From DATFVA01 sp963832715 (lineage in GTDB: Bacteria > Bacteroidota > Ignavibacteria > Ignavibacteriales > Ignavibacteriaceae), in NCBI GenBank assembly GCA_963832715.1, contig CAWHVB010000009.1:124001-188000 (forward strand): a stretch of DNA of 64,000 nt, read 5' to 3'. The position numbers were made by a program, and so were the translations under genes. Within the stretch, counting starts at the first letter, position 1; every line of letters begins with the position of its first letter. Below, in pieces: positions 38,217 to 47,805 of the stretch. Under the pieces are notes generated by a model that saw only the letters and a list, made by a program, of their open reading frames with translations, did no database searches and had not been told where the DNA came from.

Positions 38217-39476
38217 ATGACTAGTAAAGAAACAAAAGATATTGCTTTAACGATCCCGGAAATCAAAAAAGTTTTAACGGCATTCTGTAATATGATCCCT
38301 CCTGTTTTACAGGGGCCCGACAGAGTAACATATCTTCTTGATAATATTGAAAAATTAGACTCCAACAAAAGAATATTGTTGAGGAACTACTTAAATAAGC
38401 TCCTTACCGGTATGATCGAAATGGATGCATCTGATATAGAGCTAGGAGGACATGGGAATGGCGGGTATATTTGGTTAAGGGTACATGGAGATAAAGAAAG
38501 GGTTAAAGAATTTATCCAGCTAAATGATGATGAAGCAGCAGTATTTATAATTAATATGCTTAATAGTAATCAGCGAAAACATCTCGCTTTAACCCGTAAC
38601 CTTGATTTCAGTTATACATTCCATTATACAAGAAAAAATGTGGATGTCCGTTTCAGAGCAGATGCATATTTTGATCTTGATTCTCTGGCTTTAAATATGC
38701 GTGCCATAAACTCCACAATAAGACCGCTTGATTCTTATGGATTCCACCCTAATGTAGTGCGAACACTCAGTCACACTTATATTAAAAACGGCCTTACTCT
38801 AATTACAGGAATTACAGGTTCCGGCAAATCTACAACATTAGACGCCATAGTTGACGCCCATAATCAAATTGATCCTGCTCATGTGGTGATCATTGCATCT
38901 CCTGTAGAATATGTGCATACATCCAAAACCTGCATTATCCGCCATAGAGAGGTAGGACGGGATGTGCTTTCATTTAAAGATGGAGTAATTCAATCCTTAC
39001 GCCAGGATCCGGATATAATTATAATCGGGGAAATGAGAGATCCCGAAACGATTATGTCGGCTCTTGAGGTTACCGATACCGGACATAAAGTATTTTCAAC
39101 TCTTCATACATCTTCAGCCTCGGAAACTATCGATAGAATTGTTGCCGAGGTAAATCCGGCAGAGCAGGACCGAGTACGGCATAGATTAGCAGATGTATTG
39201 GTTTGTATTGTATCGCAAAAACTTGTACCGAGCCTGGATGGTAAAAGAGCTTTGGCAAAAGAAGTGCTTGTAGTAACTCCAAGCGTTAAAGCCGCAATTA
39301 AGAACAATAACGTCAGTGAAATATATATGATGATCAACCAGGGAGGCCCCCAGGGAATGATCACACTTGAACAGGACTTAAAGAGGCTGTATATGTCTAA
39401 GAAAATTTCCCTTGAGACAGCCATAGCATACGCAAATAATAAAACAAGAATACATCAAATATTATCGGCAGCATAA
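38217..39476 (+). CDS. pilT: Type IV pilus retraction ATPase (PilT family)
   Basis: A 419-residue ATPase of the PilT branch. The N-terminal PAS-like domain contains LLTGMIEMDASDIELGGHGN. The core has Walker A GITGSGKSTTLDAIVD at about 198, Walker B DPDIIIIGEMRDPETIMSAL and the His box TGHKVFSTLHTSSASETIDR. The zinc tetracysteine of PilB is missing, as expected for PilT. The AIRAGK-type hallmark of classical PilT is not obvious, so a retraction role is likely but not proven. Its stop overlaps the next start by one base (TAATG). The presence of PilT beside PilB argues for a dynamic pilus rather than a type II secretion system. Confidence 0.88.
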   Translation: MTSKETKDIALTIPEIKKVLTAFCNMIPPVLQGPDRVTYLLDNIEKLDSNKRILLRNYLNKLLTGMIEMDASDIELGGHGNGGYIWLRVHGDKERVKEFIQLNDDEAAVFIINMLNSNQRKHLALTRNLDFSYTFHYTRKNVDVRFRADAYFDLDSLALNMRAINSTIRPLDSYGFHPNVVRTLSHTYIKNGLTLITGITGSGKSTTLDAIVDAHNQIDPAHVVIIASPVEYVHTSKTCIIRHREVGRDVLSFKDGVIQSLRQDPDIIIIGEMRDPETIMSALEVTDTGHKVFSTLHTSSASETIDRIVAEVNPAEQDRVRHRLADVLVCIVSQKLVPSLDGKRALAKEVLVVTPSVKAAIKNNNVSEIYMMINQGGPQGMITLEQDLKRLYMSKKISLETAIAYANNKTRIHQILSAA

Positions 39477-41032
39477 TGAAACCATTAGTTTGTATCTACT
39501 GTGAAGGAACAGAGTTAAAAGCAGCAGTACTCTCAGCAGAGAACGGAAAGCTTAGAGTACTGAAAACGGCATCTACCGATGTTGTATCACAGCCTGCTTT
39601 AGCAACAGACGACAGCCTTGGAAATCTCCAGCTCGACACCGAGGATCTTCAGATAGACGGGTTGAGGAAAAGTACGGGCCCTGTTGGCACACCGCAATCA
39701 GAATCGACGTCGCTCAGTTTAATGAATGATGCTCTTTCGGGTATCAATCTTAATAATGCTCAATTCATACCTGCATTGACGGAACCGGCTATTTTCTACC
39801 ACGTGTTTGAAGGTTCAAAATATCCAAAATCAGCTAAGGTAACCCAGGAAATCATTAATGATATCCAGGAAGCTAAAAATGTCTCAATCGATAGTGAAAA
39901 CCTTGGATATATAGAGCTGGCAGACAAATCTCTTTTGTCTGTATTTCTCGGCGGGGAGGTTAGCTGTATAAAATTCATCAATTCCCTGGCTCGTTACAAC
40001 AATAAAAGGTATTATAAGATACCTTCTGTAAAGAGTGCAGAAATTTCCCTGGCTTATTATGTATCAAAAAGGAAAAAGTTTTTCCCTGATGATAATTCAC
40101 TCATTGTATATATAGGGAAAGAATACAGTAAACTTATTTTCCTGCACGGCAGAAAGTTAAAACACATTGGGACTACACTGGATATAGGAACCTCCAATCT
40201 CCATACATATGACGTATACTTTTCAAAGATACTGCTGGAAATGGAGAACGGGGGAATCTCATCGCTTGATAATATAATTGTCTGCGGCGAAGATGACTCT
40301 GAAAACCTGATCTTATCCTTTTATGGAACTTTTCCGGAAGCCAATGTATCCCGTCTTGAATTTGACGATCTGGATCTCTCCTCTCTTGATGAAGAAACTA
40401 AATCGAGGTTCTCAGCCTTTAGTGTTCCGATAGCAGTGGGAACAGAATTCATAGATGAAGAGGCAGAAGGTACAAAAGGGATCAACCTTTTACCCAGATA
40501 TGTAAAGGAAGACCAGAAATTCATTCAGTTTGCATGGCATGGTTATTTGATGCTACCTCTTTTGTTTATCGCTACACTATTTATGACTCAATCAATACTC
40601 AAGAATCATCTCGAAATCGGTGAACTAGATCAGCAGATTACAGAAGAGACAATCGCAATGAGGCAGAACCAGGAGATCCTGAACGATATCTCTCAATTAA
40701 AGACTAAAATTGAAGGTTTCGACCAGACTCAGGCAATCCTTGATTCTGCATCGCTGGGAACCGGCGCCTGGACTGAGGTTCTTCAGAATATATCCGACTT
40801 TTTTGCAACCCGGCATAATCTCTGGCTCACTCAACTTTCTGTTGATGCCAGTAAAGACGTTGTCTTAATCGGTTACGCGATCAATAAAGATGTTGTAACC
40901 CGGTTTGCATATTCACTTGAGAATGCAACCTTAAAAAGTATGCAGTTTGAAGCATTACGCAACGAAAATGCTTATAAGTTTACCATTAGTTTTAGTTTAT
41001 TAAATAACAATAAGAAGAGCGTAGTAAAATGA
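39476..41032 (+). CDS. PilM-PilN-like fusion protein of the pilus alignment complex
   Basis: A 518-residue protein that joins two parts usually on separate genes. Residues about 1-340 look like an actin-like PilM/GspL domain (LVCIYCEGTELKAAVLSAEN, EISLAYYVSKRKKFFPDDNS, LIVYIGKEYSKLIFLHGRK, VPIAVGTEFIDEEAEG). At 340-350 is a PilN-type GINLLPRYVKEDQK motif, followed by one membrane segment at about 352-370 (YLMLPLLFIATLFM). A coiled coil (about 375-425) and a PilN-like periplasmic domain follow (WTEVLQNISDFFATRHNLWL). It probably links the cytoplasmic ATPases to the periplasmic complex. The four-base ATGA overlap couples it to the next gene. Confidence 0.78.
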   Translation: MKPLVCIYCEGTELKAAVLSAENGKLRVLKTASTDVVSQPALATDDSLGNLQLDTEDLQIDGLRKSTGPVGTPQSESTSLSLMNDALSGINLNNAQFIPALTEPAIFYHVFEGSKYPKSAKVTQEIINDIQEAKNVSIDSENLGYIELADKSLLSVFLGGEVSCIKFINSLARYNNKRYYKIPSVKSAEISLAYYVSKRKKFFPDDNSLIVYIGKEYSKLIFLHGRKLKHIGTTLDIGTSNLHTYDVYFSKILLEMENGGISSLDNIIVCGEDDSENLILSFYGTFPEANVSRLEFDDLDLSSLDEETKSRFSAFSVPIAVGTEFIDEEAEGTKGINLLPRYVKEDQKFIQFAWHGYLMLPLLFIATLFMTQSILKNHLEIGELDQQITEETIAMRQNQEILNDISQLKTKIEGFDQTQAILDSASLGTGAWTEVLQNISDFFATRHNLWLTQLSVDASKDVVLIGYAINKDVVTRFAYSLENATLKSMQFEALRNENAYKFTISFSLLNNNKKSVVK

Positions 41033-41928
41033 ACAGAAAATTAAAAAGCACCCTTGGGTTAGTCGCTCTGCTTATTTTTATACTGGTTGTGGGCGGCGTA
41101 TACATCCTGGTTTTTCAGAGAGGAGATCTCAAAGAAAGAAGAACCAAAGTTGAAGAAATGAAGGCACACTCTTATAATACCGCCGATCTGAAGGCACAGT
41201 ACCAGGATTTGCAGGCACGATCATCTGTGCTTGATTCTGTGCTGGCAGCAAGGAAGTTCAATATTCCCAAAGATTTATCATCCATAAAATTCTACGATTT
41301 TGTGAATGATCTAAGCGACAGCTATTCTCCGGAAACCACAATTAATATAGAATATGCAGACATGCAGCCCGATAAAAACTTTTTCTTCCACGAATACAAA
41401 CTGAGTGGAGGAGCAGCTTACAATGACGTTTGGCGTCTGATCTATGCTATCGAACAGAGTAAAGAACTGAAAAAAATAAATTCTGTTTCGCTAAGTAATC
41501 TCATTAAAACAGATGAAGAAGGAATGCCGCATTTCCTGGTTAACTATAACCTTGACGTTGCAGCCTACTATTCCAATGACAGCCGTTTTGCTACTTCAGC
41601 AATGGTCGAGAATAATCTAACTGCAAGACCATTGTATGATGCATTCTATCCGCTGATAAGAAACGAAATTCCTCCCAACCTTGACAACCTTCTTGATGTA
41701 CAGGGAGCTAAATTATTAGCGCTTGTACCGGAAGGCGCTTTTATCGGCGACAGCAAAGGAAACACCTACTTATTATGGGAAGGCGAACAGGTTTACCTTG
41801 GCTATTTAACTAAAATAGACTATGAACGCAACAACGTAAGCTTTATCCTGAATAAAGGCGGCATCATAGAAAAAGTTGACCTCGGACTTGAAAAAGAGGA
41901 CAGTAAAAAAGACAAAAAAGGCAAATAA
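41029..41928 (+). CDS. PilO-like protein with PilP-like C-terminal domain
   Basis: A 299-residue inner-membrane protein. It has a short cytoplasmic tail, one membrane segment at about 9-29 (LVALLIFILVVGGVYILVF) and a coiled coil (RTKVEEMKAHSYNTADLKAQ), then a PilO-type ferredoxin-like domain. From about residue 215 a second domain reads LLALVPEGAFIGDSKGNTYL, EGEQVYLGYLTKIDYERNNV and FILNKGGIIEKVDLGL. It resembles PilP, which joins PilN/PilO to the secretin. No lipobox-type separate pilP gene is present. The PilP assignment rests on pattern and position. It overlaps the upstream gene by four bases and precedes the secretin by 19 bases. Confidence 0.7.
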   Translation: MNRKLKSTLGLVALLIFILVVGGVYILVFQRGDLKERRTKVEEMKAHSYNTADLKAQYQDLQARSSVLDSVLAARKFNIPKDLSSIKFYDFVNDLSDSYSPETTINIEYADMQPDKNFFFHEYKLSGGAAYNDVWRLIYAIEQSKELKKINSVSLSNLIKTDEEGMPHFLVNYNLDVAAYYSNDSRFATSAMVENNLTARPLYDAFYPLIRNEIPPNLDNLLDVQGAKLLALVPEGAFIGDSKGNTYLLWEGEQVYLGYLTKIDYERNNVSFILNKGGIIEKVDLGLEKEDSKKDKKGK

Positions 41929-41947
41929 ATAAAAGAGAGATTGAAAA

Positions 41948-43180
41948 ATGAAAACATTTACAATAACATTGTTATTAATGATAGGACTTGCATTTCAGTC
42001 TTATCCTCAGCAATACCTTGAGAACGAGTTCAAGGGATATACAAATCCCGATGAATTAGTTACTATGTCCGCTTCTCTTCCTTTTAATCAGGCTATTGAT
42101 CTGCTAAGCAAGGTTAGCGAAAAATTCACCGGCAAGAATATCGTATCTACAGTGGATTCAGATTCCCCGATCGGCATTGAGATAAACAATATGCGATATG
42201 ATAAAGCATTGGTCGTAATTGTACAATATGCCGGGTTAATGTATGAAGAAAAAGCAGATGTCATAGTGGTAAAAAAGAAGGGTGAATCTAATGAAAATCG
42301 GACTCCGGATAACTACGCGGCAGTTGACTCACGTGAAGTTAAAATTTCGGCCGTATTCTTTGAGCAAGACGAAAATGCTACAAAAGAGAGAGGAATTGAC
42401 TGGAGAGTTTTACTTTCCGGAAAGGGCATAAATTTGGGGACGGAACTCAGCACCGGGGCCACCCCGACAAATACAAGTACGGGCGGAACCGGGACTGTGC
42501 AAAACACTTATAATATAACAGGAGATGGAACGTTCCAGAGTGGGAATTTCTTTGGAGATGTAACTGCTGCATTTAAGTTCCTGGAAACGGAACAGTTGGG
42601 TAATATTATAGCCAGTCCAAATGTGATAGTTAGAGAAGGTCAGCTTGGAAGAATCCAGGTCGGTTCTGATTTCTCAGTAAAACAGAAAGATTTTGCGGGA
42701 AACGTTGTTGAGAAGTTCTTCCCGACAGGAACAATAATCGAAGTAACTCCCTATGTTTATACCGAAGATGGGGTTGATTATACTCTCTTAAAACTTAATG
42801 TTGAAAGAAGTACGTTCTCCGCCAGTGAAACGACTACCGAAATAAAAAAGACTTCGGCAAGCACTCAGATTGTTATGCTGGATGGTGAAGAAACTATCCT
42901 GGGAGGACTTTATTCTAATGAAAAAACTTCAGAAAGAGTCGGTATACCTTTTTTGAAGGATCTTCCCTGGTGGGTCTTTGGTATTAGGTATCTGACGGGC
43001 AGTGATAAAGATGTAACCACTAAAAAGGAGCTGGTTATATTAATAAAAGCGGAACTTGTTCCTACTTTGAAGGAAAGATTAGCGGGACCAAGAGTCGATA
43101 ATCCTATTAAGGAAGATCTACAGAAGAACAGAGAGAGGATTAAATATTACCAGCTTAATTCAATAACAGGGGATAAATAA
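41948..43180 (+). CDS. pilQ: Secretin (PilQ/GspD family), short form
   Basis: A 410-residue secretin with signal peptide MKTFTITLLLMIGLAFQSYP. It is much shorter than typical PilQ. The N-terminal part has a single STN/N0-N1-like region (SLPFNQAIDLLSKVSEKFTG, MRYDKALVVIVQYAGLMYEE). The secretin core covers about residues 130-385 (VKISAVFFEQDENATKERGI, LETEQLGNIIASPNVIVREG, IQVGSDFSVKQ, GTIIEVTPYVYTEDGVDYTL, GGLYSNEKTSERVGIPFLKD, ELVILIKAELVP). It should form the outer-membrane pore of the pilus. The AMIN domains of large PilQ proteins are absent. It is the last of the closely packed pilus genes. Confidence 0.88.
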   Translation: MKTFTITLLLMIGLAFQSYPQQYLENEFKGYTNPDELVTMSASLPFNQAIDLLSKVSEKFTGKNIVSTVDSDSPIGIEINNMRYDKALVVIVQYAGLMYEEKADVIVVKKKGESNENRTPDNYAAVDSREVKISAVFFEQDENATKERGIDWRVLLSGKGINLGTELSTGATPTNTSTGGTGTVQNTYNITGDGTFQSGNFFGDVTAAFKFLETEQLGNIIASPNVIVREGQLGRIQVGSDFSVKQKDFAGNVVEKFFPTGTIIEVTPYVYTEDGVDYTLLKLNVERSTFSASETTTEIKKTSASTQIVMLDGEETILGGLYSNEKTSERVGIPFLKDLPWWVFGIRYLTGSDKDVTTKKELVILIKAELVPTLKERLAGPRVDNPIKEDLQKNRERIKYYQLNSITGDK

Positions 43181-43190
43181 TTCGGTTGAT

Positions 43191-43556
43191 ATGGAAACTA
43201 TTCTTATTGTTGATGACGATACGAACTTATGTTCAGTCCTTAGAGAAGAACTTGGTGAAGTAGGTTACGATGCTGAATCCGTAAGTAATGGAGACGATGC
43301 TTTTTCCTACCTCGTAAAAAAACCGGTAGATTTAATTCTGCTGGATTTAAAGATGCCGGGGAAAGATGGATTTGATGTCTTGAAAGAACTCGAAAAGAAG
43401 GAGATAAAAACGAAGGTTATAGTACTGACAGCATATGCTGATGTTAAGAGTGCTATTGACTCGGCCAAAATGGGAGCCAGCGATTTTATCAGTAAACCTT
43501 ACGATTTTGATGAGCTTCTCATCACTATTCGTAAGGTCCTTCAACGGGATAATTAG
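43191..43556 (+). CDS. Single-domain response regulator (CheY-like)
   Basis: A 121-residue protein consisting of one receiver domain. Acidic residues DDD at about 8-10 (TILIVDDDTNLCSVLREELG), the phospho-acceptor Asp in LILLDLKMPGKDGFDVLK (about 52), Thr in VIVLTAYADVKSAID and Lys in ISKPYDFDELLITIRKVL are all present. Having no output domain, it may act by protein contact like CheY or Spo0F. It begins ten bases after the secretin stop and precedes a hybrid kinase, so it links the pilus genes to the signalling block. Its closest look-alike in the window is the receiver of the NtrC-type regulator at 49795 (both with KPYNFDELLITI/KPYDFDELLITI). Confidence 0.9.
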   Translation: METILIVDDDTNLCSVLREELGEVGYDAESVSNGDDAFSYLVKKPVDLILLDLKMPGKDGFDVLKELEKKEIKTKVIVLTAYADVKSAIDSAKMGASDFISKPYDFDELLITIRKVLQRDN

Positions 43557-43584
43557 TAAGATTTTACTCTTTTTGTGGATTACT

Positions 43585-46500
43585 ATGAAACTCAGTTTAA
43601 GAATATTACTCATTAATTTTACCATTGTTGTCCTGATCCTGGGGAGCGCGGCTTTTGCCTTCTATTCAGTTATGTATAGTGTGCTTACCTCACAGCAATC
43701 AACGCAGCTGCAGAATTCCCTAAATGAGTTTCTTTATACTTACAGGGATATGCAGCAGAATTCCGATGATGATTTTTATAATATTATAGAAAACAATTGG
43801 ACCAACTCAATTTCCCAAATAACCCTGACAAAGAATCTGGATTTCATTCTTGAGACACGATCGGGCGGAGAAAGTATTTCCCAATTTACAGGAAAGAAAG
43901 AAATAATCTTCCCGAAAGGAAGCTTCGATCTGAATACCTTCCTCAAGGAAAATCCATTTGTTTCAGTTAAAAATTTTACGAATGAAAAAGGGGTAATTTT
44001 TTATTACGGCCAGCTGATCTCTGCCGATATGCTTACGGATATTTCGGGAAAAATAAATGCAGATGTAGCTTTAATCTGGGATAATACCCCGGTAGAAATA
44101 TCAAATGCTGAAAATAATACTAAATTCATTGTAAGTCTGAAAAATGCCTATACCGATTTAACAAGAAATGATAAATCTTCCGTGTATGCATCGGATGATG
44201 AATCATCCGACCTTGTTGCGGCCAATTTCAACCCCGGAATGACAAATAACAGCAAAATCTCATTCCTGGTTTTTAATACAATCCATGAAGCAGCCGATCT
44301 TAGGGCCAACATCCGTTACGTAATAATAATAATTGGGGTAGCCGGTTCATTACTTTCACTTATTCTCACACTTGTTTTTACTGATAAAATCAGAAAACAG
44401 GTAACACAGCTAAACCTTGCAACCGAAGCAACTAAAGCAGGTGATTTTAGTACCAGGATTGAAGTGAAAAGCAAAGATGAAATCGGCCAGCTTGCCGGAG
44501 CATTCAATCTAATGATGAATGAATTGAATAAGAATCAAAAAGCGAAAAATGAGTATTCAGAATTTATTACGCTTCTTAATCAGAATCCTTCGCTCGATGA
44601 AATATCAGATGCCGCATTAAAGAAAATTATCAGCACCTGCAATTTTACAGTTGGGGCATTGTATACGATTGATTCTGATACGATTAAAATTGTCAGTTCT
44701 TACGGAATAAAAAAGGATATCTTAAATGAGACTCCTGAATTATTCATCCCTGTGTTAAGAGATCATAGAGTTTTGGAAATAGATTCAGAAGAATCCCTTC
44801 CGGTAATTAACTCAGGACTAATTTCGTTTAGCCTGAAACACCTGATGCTGCAGCCGATTATATATAATAATAAGGTGATCGCAATTCTTGAGCTTGGAGG
44901 CATCGAGAAACCTACTAAAGAAGCAAGAGAGTATTTACAGAATATACAGGAACAGCTGGCAATCGGTTTGACAAATTCACTGGCTCTCGTCCAAATGGAA
45001 AAGCTCATCTCCGATTTAAAATCCCTCAATGAGAATTACCAGGAACAGAACGTTAAGGTTATAAAACAAAACGATTCTCTGACCCGACTGCATAGTGAAC
45101 TTAAGCTGAAGGCTGAAGAACTTGAAGTTGAAAAACAGAAGGCAGAAGAATTGACCAGACTTAAATCTCAATTCCTTGCCAGTATGTCTCATGAACTAAG
45201 AACACCAATGAATGCTATTTTAGGTCTCACCGAACTCATGCTCGATGATACAACCATCAAGGCAAAGGACAGGGAAAGACTATATGTTGTTATGAACAGT
45301 GCCAAACGGCTAATGGGTCTGATTAACGACATCCTTGATCTATCAAAGATTGAGGCGGGCAGGATGGACGTAGCTCTCGAGGATTTCTTCCTGGAGGATT
45401 TGTTAGCAGAAGTAAATGCTTCCGTAACACCTTTGCTGGTTAATAAAAATATCGACTTCAAGGTTGTTAAAAAAACCGACACCCACATCATCGTTAATAC
45501 CGACAAGGGAAAAGTCATACAGGTATTAATTAACCTGCTTGGAAATGCAGTTAAATTTACAAATGAAGGAAGTATAGAATTAAAAATCTCCAGCATAGAT
45601 AATAAAGAATTGAAATTTGACGTCTCCGATACAGGTATAGGAATTTCCGGGGAAGATCAGAAAATTGTGTTCGAAGAATTCCGTCAGATAGACGGCACGA
45701 CGACCAGAAAATATGGCGGCACGGGATTGGGGCTGGCTATCTGCAAAAAAATAGCTGCGCTAATGAATGGATCAATCTCAGTACAAAGCGAAAAAGGTAA
45801 AGGTTCCACTTTCACATTTATTATCCCTCTAGTAGTTGTTGAAAAGAAAAAGAAAGAGGTTGTTCCTCACCTTAATATTGAAAAGCTCATTAAAAACCGT
45901 CAGCATCCAATACTCGTAATCGACGATGATCCCGACGTAAGATATACTATTGGTCAATATCTTCTCTCGAAAGGATATGAAGTTGAGTATGCGGAAGATG
46001 GTGAAAAAGGCCTTCAAATGGCCATTGCCATCCAGCCCTTCGCCATAACGCTTGATATCATGCTGCCGAGGAAAGACGGCTGGAGCGTACTAAAAGAACT
46101 TAAGGGTAACCCGGAGACAGAAGATATCCCCGTAATCCTCGTGTCAATAATCAGCGATAAAAACCTGGGATATGGACTTGGGGCTTACGAATATATAGTA
46201 AAGCCTATTTCATCCGATAAGCTGACCCACGCTTTCAATGCGCTTGAAGAAAAGGCACACAAAAGAATAGAAAAAATTGTAATTGTTGATGATGATGAAA
46301 GCGTATTCGAGAACTTCAGAAATGAATTTATTAATGAGAATGTAAGAATTGACTATATTAAAGATAGTGAACTGGCTTTCAGCAAGATCAAAGAAGTACA
46401 GCCGGATCTTATCATCCTCGATCTCCTCATGCCTAAAATAGATGGAATAACACTTTCTCACAAGCTAAAGACCCATCGTGAAACCCGTGATATTCCGATA

Positions 46501-47131
46501 ATAATAAGTACTAATGATGAGATGAGCGAAGATGATAAAGAATCTTTGAATCATATAGTAGAAAATATTACTGTGAAGACAAAAGGACATCCGCTTGATG
46601 TGCTAAAAATTGTCAGAGACAGGATACATCTCCAGGAAGATAATTCAGAGGATAACAATTCGATAGAATTACCGGAAGAACCAAAGTTAATACTTGCTGA
46701 AGAAATTCCTGTAGATGAAATAAATCGTGAGATGGAGGTGACTAGAAACGGTGATGTTCTAATCGTTGATGACGATCCTGACACACTGTTTACCCTGAAT
46801 GAAATAGTTACTTCCTGTAACTGTAATACCAGGATGGTAAAAGGCGGTAAGGAGTGCCTCGAAGCCATTAAACTTAATATTCCTGATCTTATACTGCTCG
46901 ATATAATGATGCCCGGAATGGATGGCTTCCAAACGTTGAATAGGATCAAACAAAATAAAGATTGGCAGAATATCCCTGTTTTTGCTGTTACCGCTAAAGC
47001 AATGGTAGAAGACAAAGAAATTATTCTCAGGGCATGGATTTGATGATTATATATCTAAACCAGTAAACTCTGCCTCAATGGCATTTAAGATCGAACGACT
47101 ATTCTCCAAATTAAATACTGTGGTCAAATGA
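43585..47131 (+). CDS. Hybrid sensor histidine kinase with three receiver domains, one frame break
   Basis: A kinase of about 1180 residues. The start is MKLSLRILLINFTIVVLILG at 43585, the first residue of membrane segment one. A periplasmic sensor (about 35-240), a second membrane segment (VIIIIGVAGSLLSLILTLVF), a HAMP domain, a GAF-like domain (about 330-480), a coiled coil and HisKA (SMSHELRTPMNAILGL, His about 537) follow. HATPase has N, G1 and G2 boxes (LINLLGNAVKFTN, DTGIGISGEDQK, TRKYGGTGLGLAI). Three receiver domains follow at about 775-890, 897-1015 and 1055-1180. The frame as read stops at 47043. Removing the T at 47035 gives ILRAGFDDYISKPVNS and a stop at 47129-47131 that overlaps the next start (ATGA). 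Confidence 0.88.
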
Positions 47132-47805
47132 AAAAAATTTTAGTTATAGATGATCTCCCGGAAAACGTTTTCCTTTTACAAGACAGGCTGGAAAGCGAAG
47201 GATACGAAGTAATTACGGCGTATGAAGGTAAATCAGGGCTTAATAAAGCAATTTCAGAACAGCCCGACCTAATATTACTCGATATTATGATGCCTGATAT
47301 AACCGGTCTCGAGGTTTGTAAAAAACTCGTGACCAACGAAGAAAGTGCTCATATACCAATAATTCTGGTAACTGCTAAAATAGAAGCTGAAGATATTAAA
47401 GAAGGACTTGAAGCAGGCGCTTTTGACTATATTAAAAAACCTTTTAACAGGATTGAATTACTTGCCAGGGTTAAGTCGGCATTGAAACTCTCCGATGCAA
47501 GGAAACAATTGATTGAAGTTGAAAGAAGTAAATTATTTGCCGCTACCGTTGTCACGGCAAACCACAAAATCAAACAGCCGTTGACCCTTATGAGTCTTTC
47601 AGCTGCTGCCATCAAAAGAGAAATTGGAAAAGAAATCATTTCTACAGAAGCAATAACTAAACGTCTGGATTATATAACTACAGCCATTAAAGAAATCAAC
47701 AATATTCTTAACCAGCTTCATACCATCAAAAAACCGGTGCTTTCGGATTATGTTAAGAATATAAAGATGATAGATGTAGATAAAAAAGAAGAACAGATAC
47801 CCTGA
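47128..47805 (+). CDS. Receiver domain protein with DHp-like helical tail
   Basis: A 225-residue protein. Residues 1-125 are a receiver domain (KKILVIDDLPENVFLLQDRL, ILLDIMMPDITGLEVCKK, PIILVTAKIEAEDIKEGLEA, YIKKPFNRIELLARV). The remainder is helical and contains FAATVVTANHKIKQPLTLMS, which looks like the H-box of a DHp domain (compare AHEIRNPLT), followed by a second long helix. No ATP-binding domain follows. It could be a phosphotransfer element or a decoy partner for one of the neighbouring kinases (inference). It is translationally coupled to the hybrid kinase by an ATGA overlap and converges with the next gene with no spacer. Confidence 0.8.
   Translation: MKKILVIDDLPENVFLLQDRLESEGYEVITAYEGKSGLNKAISEQPDLILLDIMMPDITGLEVCKKLVTNEESAHIPIILVTAKIEAEDIKEGLEAGAFDYIKKPFNRIELLARVKSALKLSDARKQLIEVERSKLFAATVVTANHKIKQPLTLMSLSAAAIKREIGKEIISTEAITKRLDYITTAIKEINNILNQLHTIKKPVLSDYVKNIKMIDVDKKEEQIP

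Noticed and set aside
34398..43180. Reading the pilus locus as a type II secretion system
   Set aside because: A PilT-type ATPase and a PilM/PilN/PilO/PilP-like set are present, and no pseudopilin series or GspC/GspM-like gene is seen.
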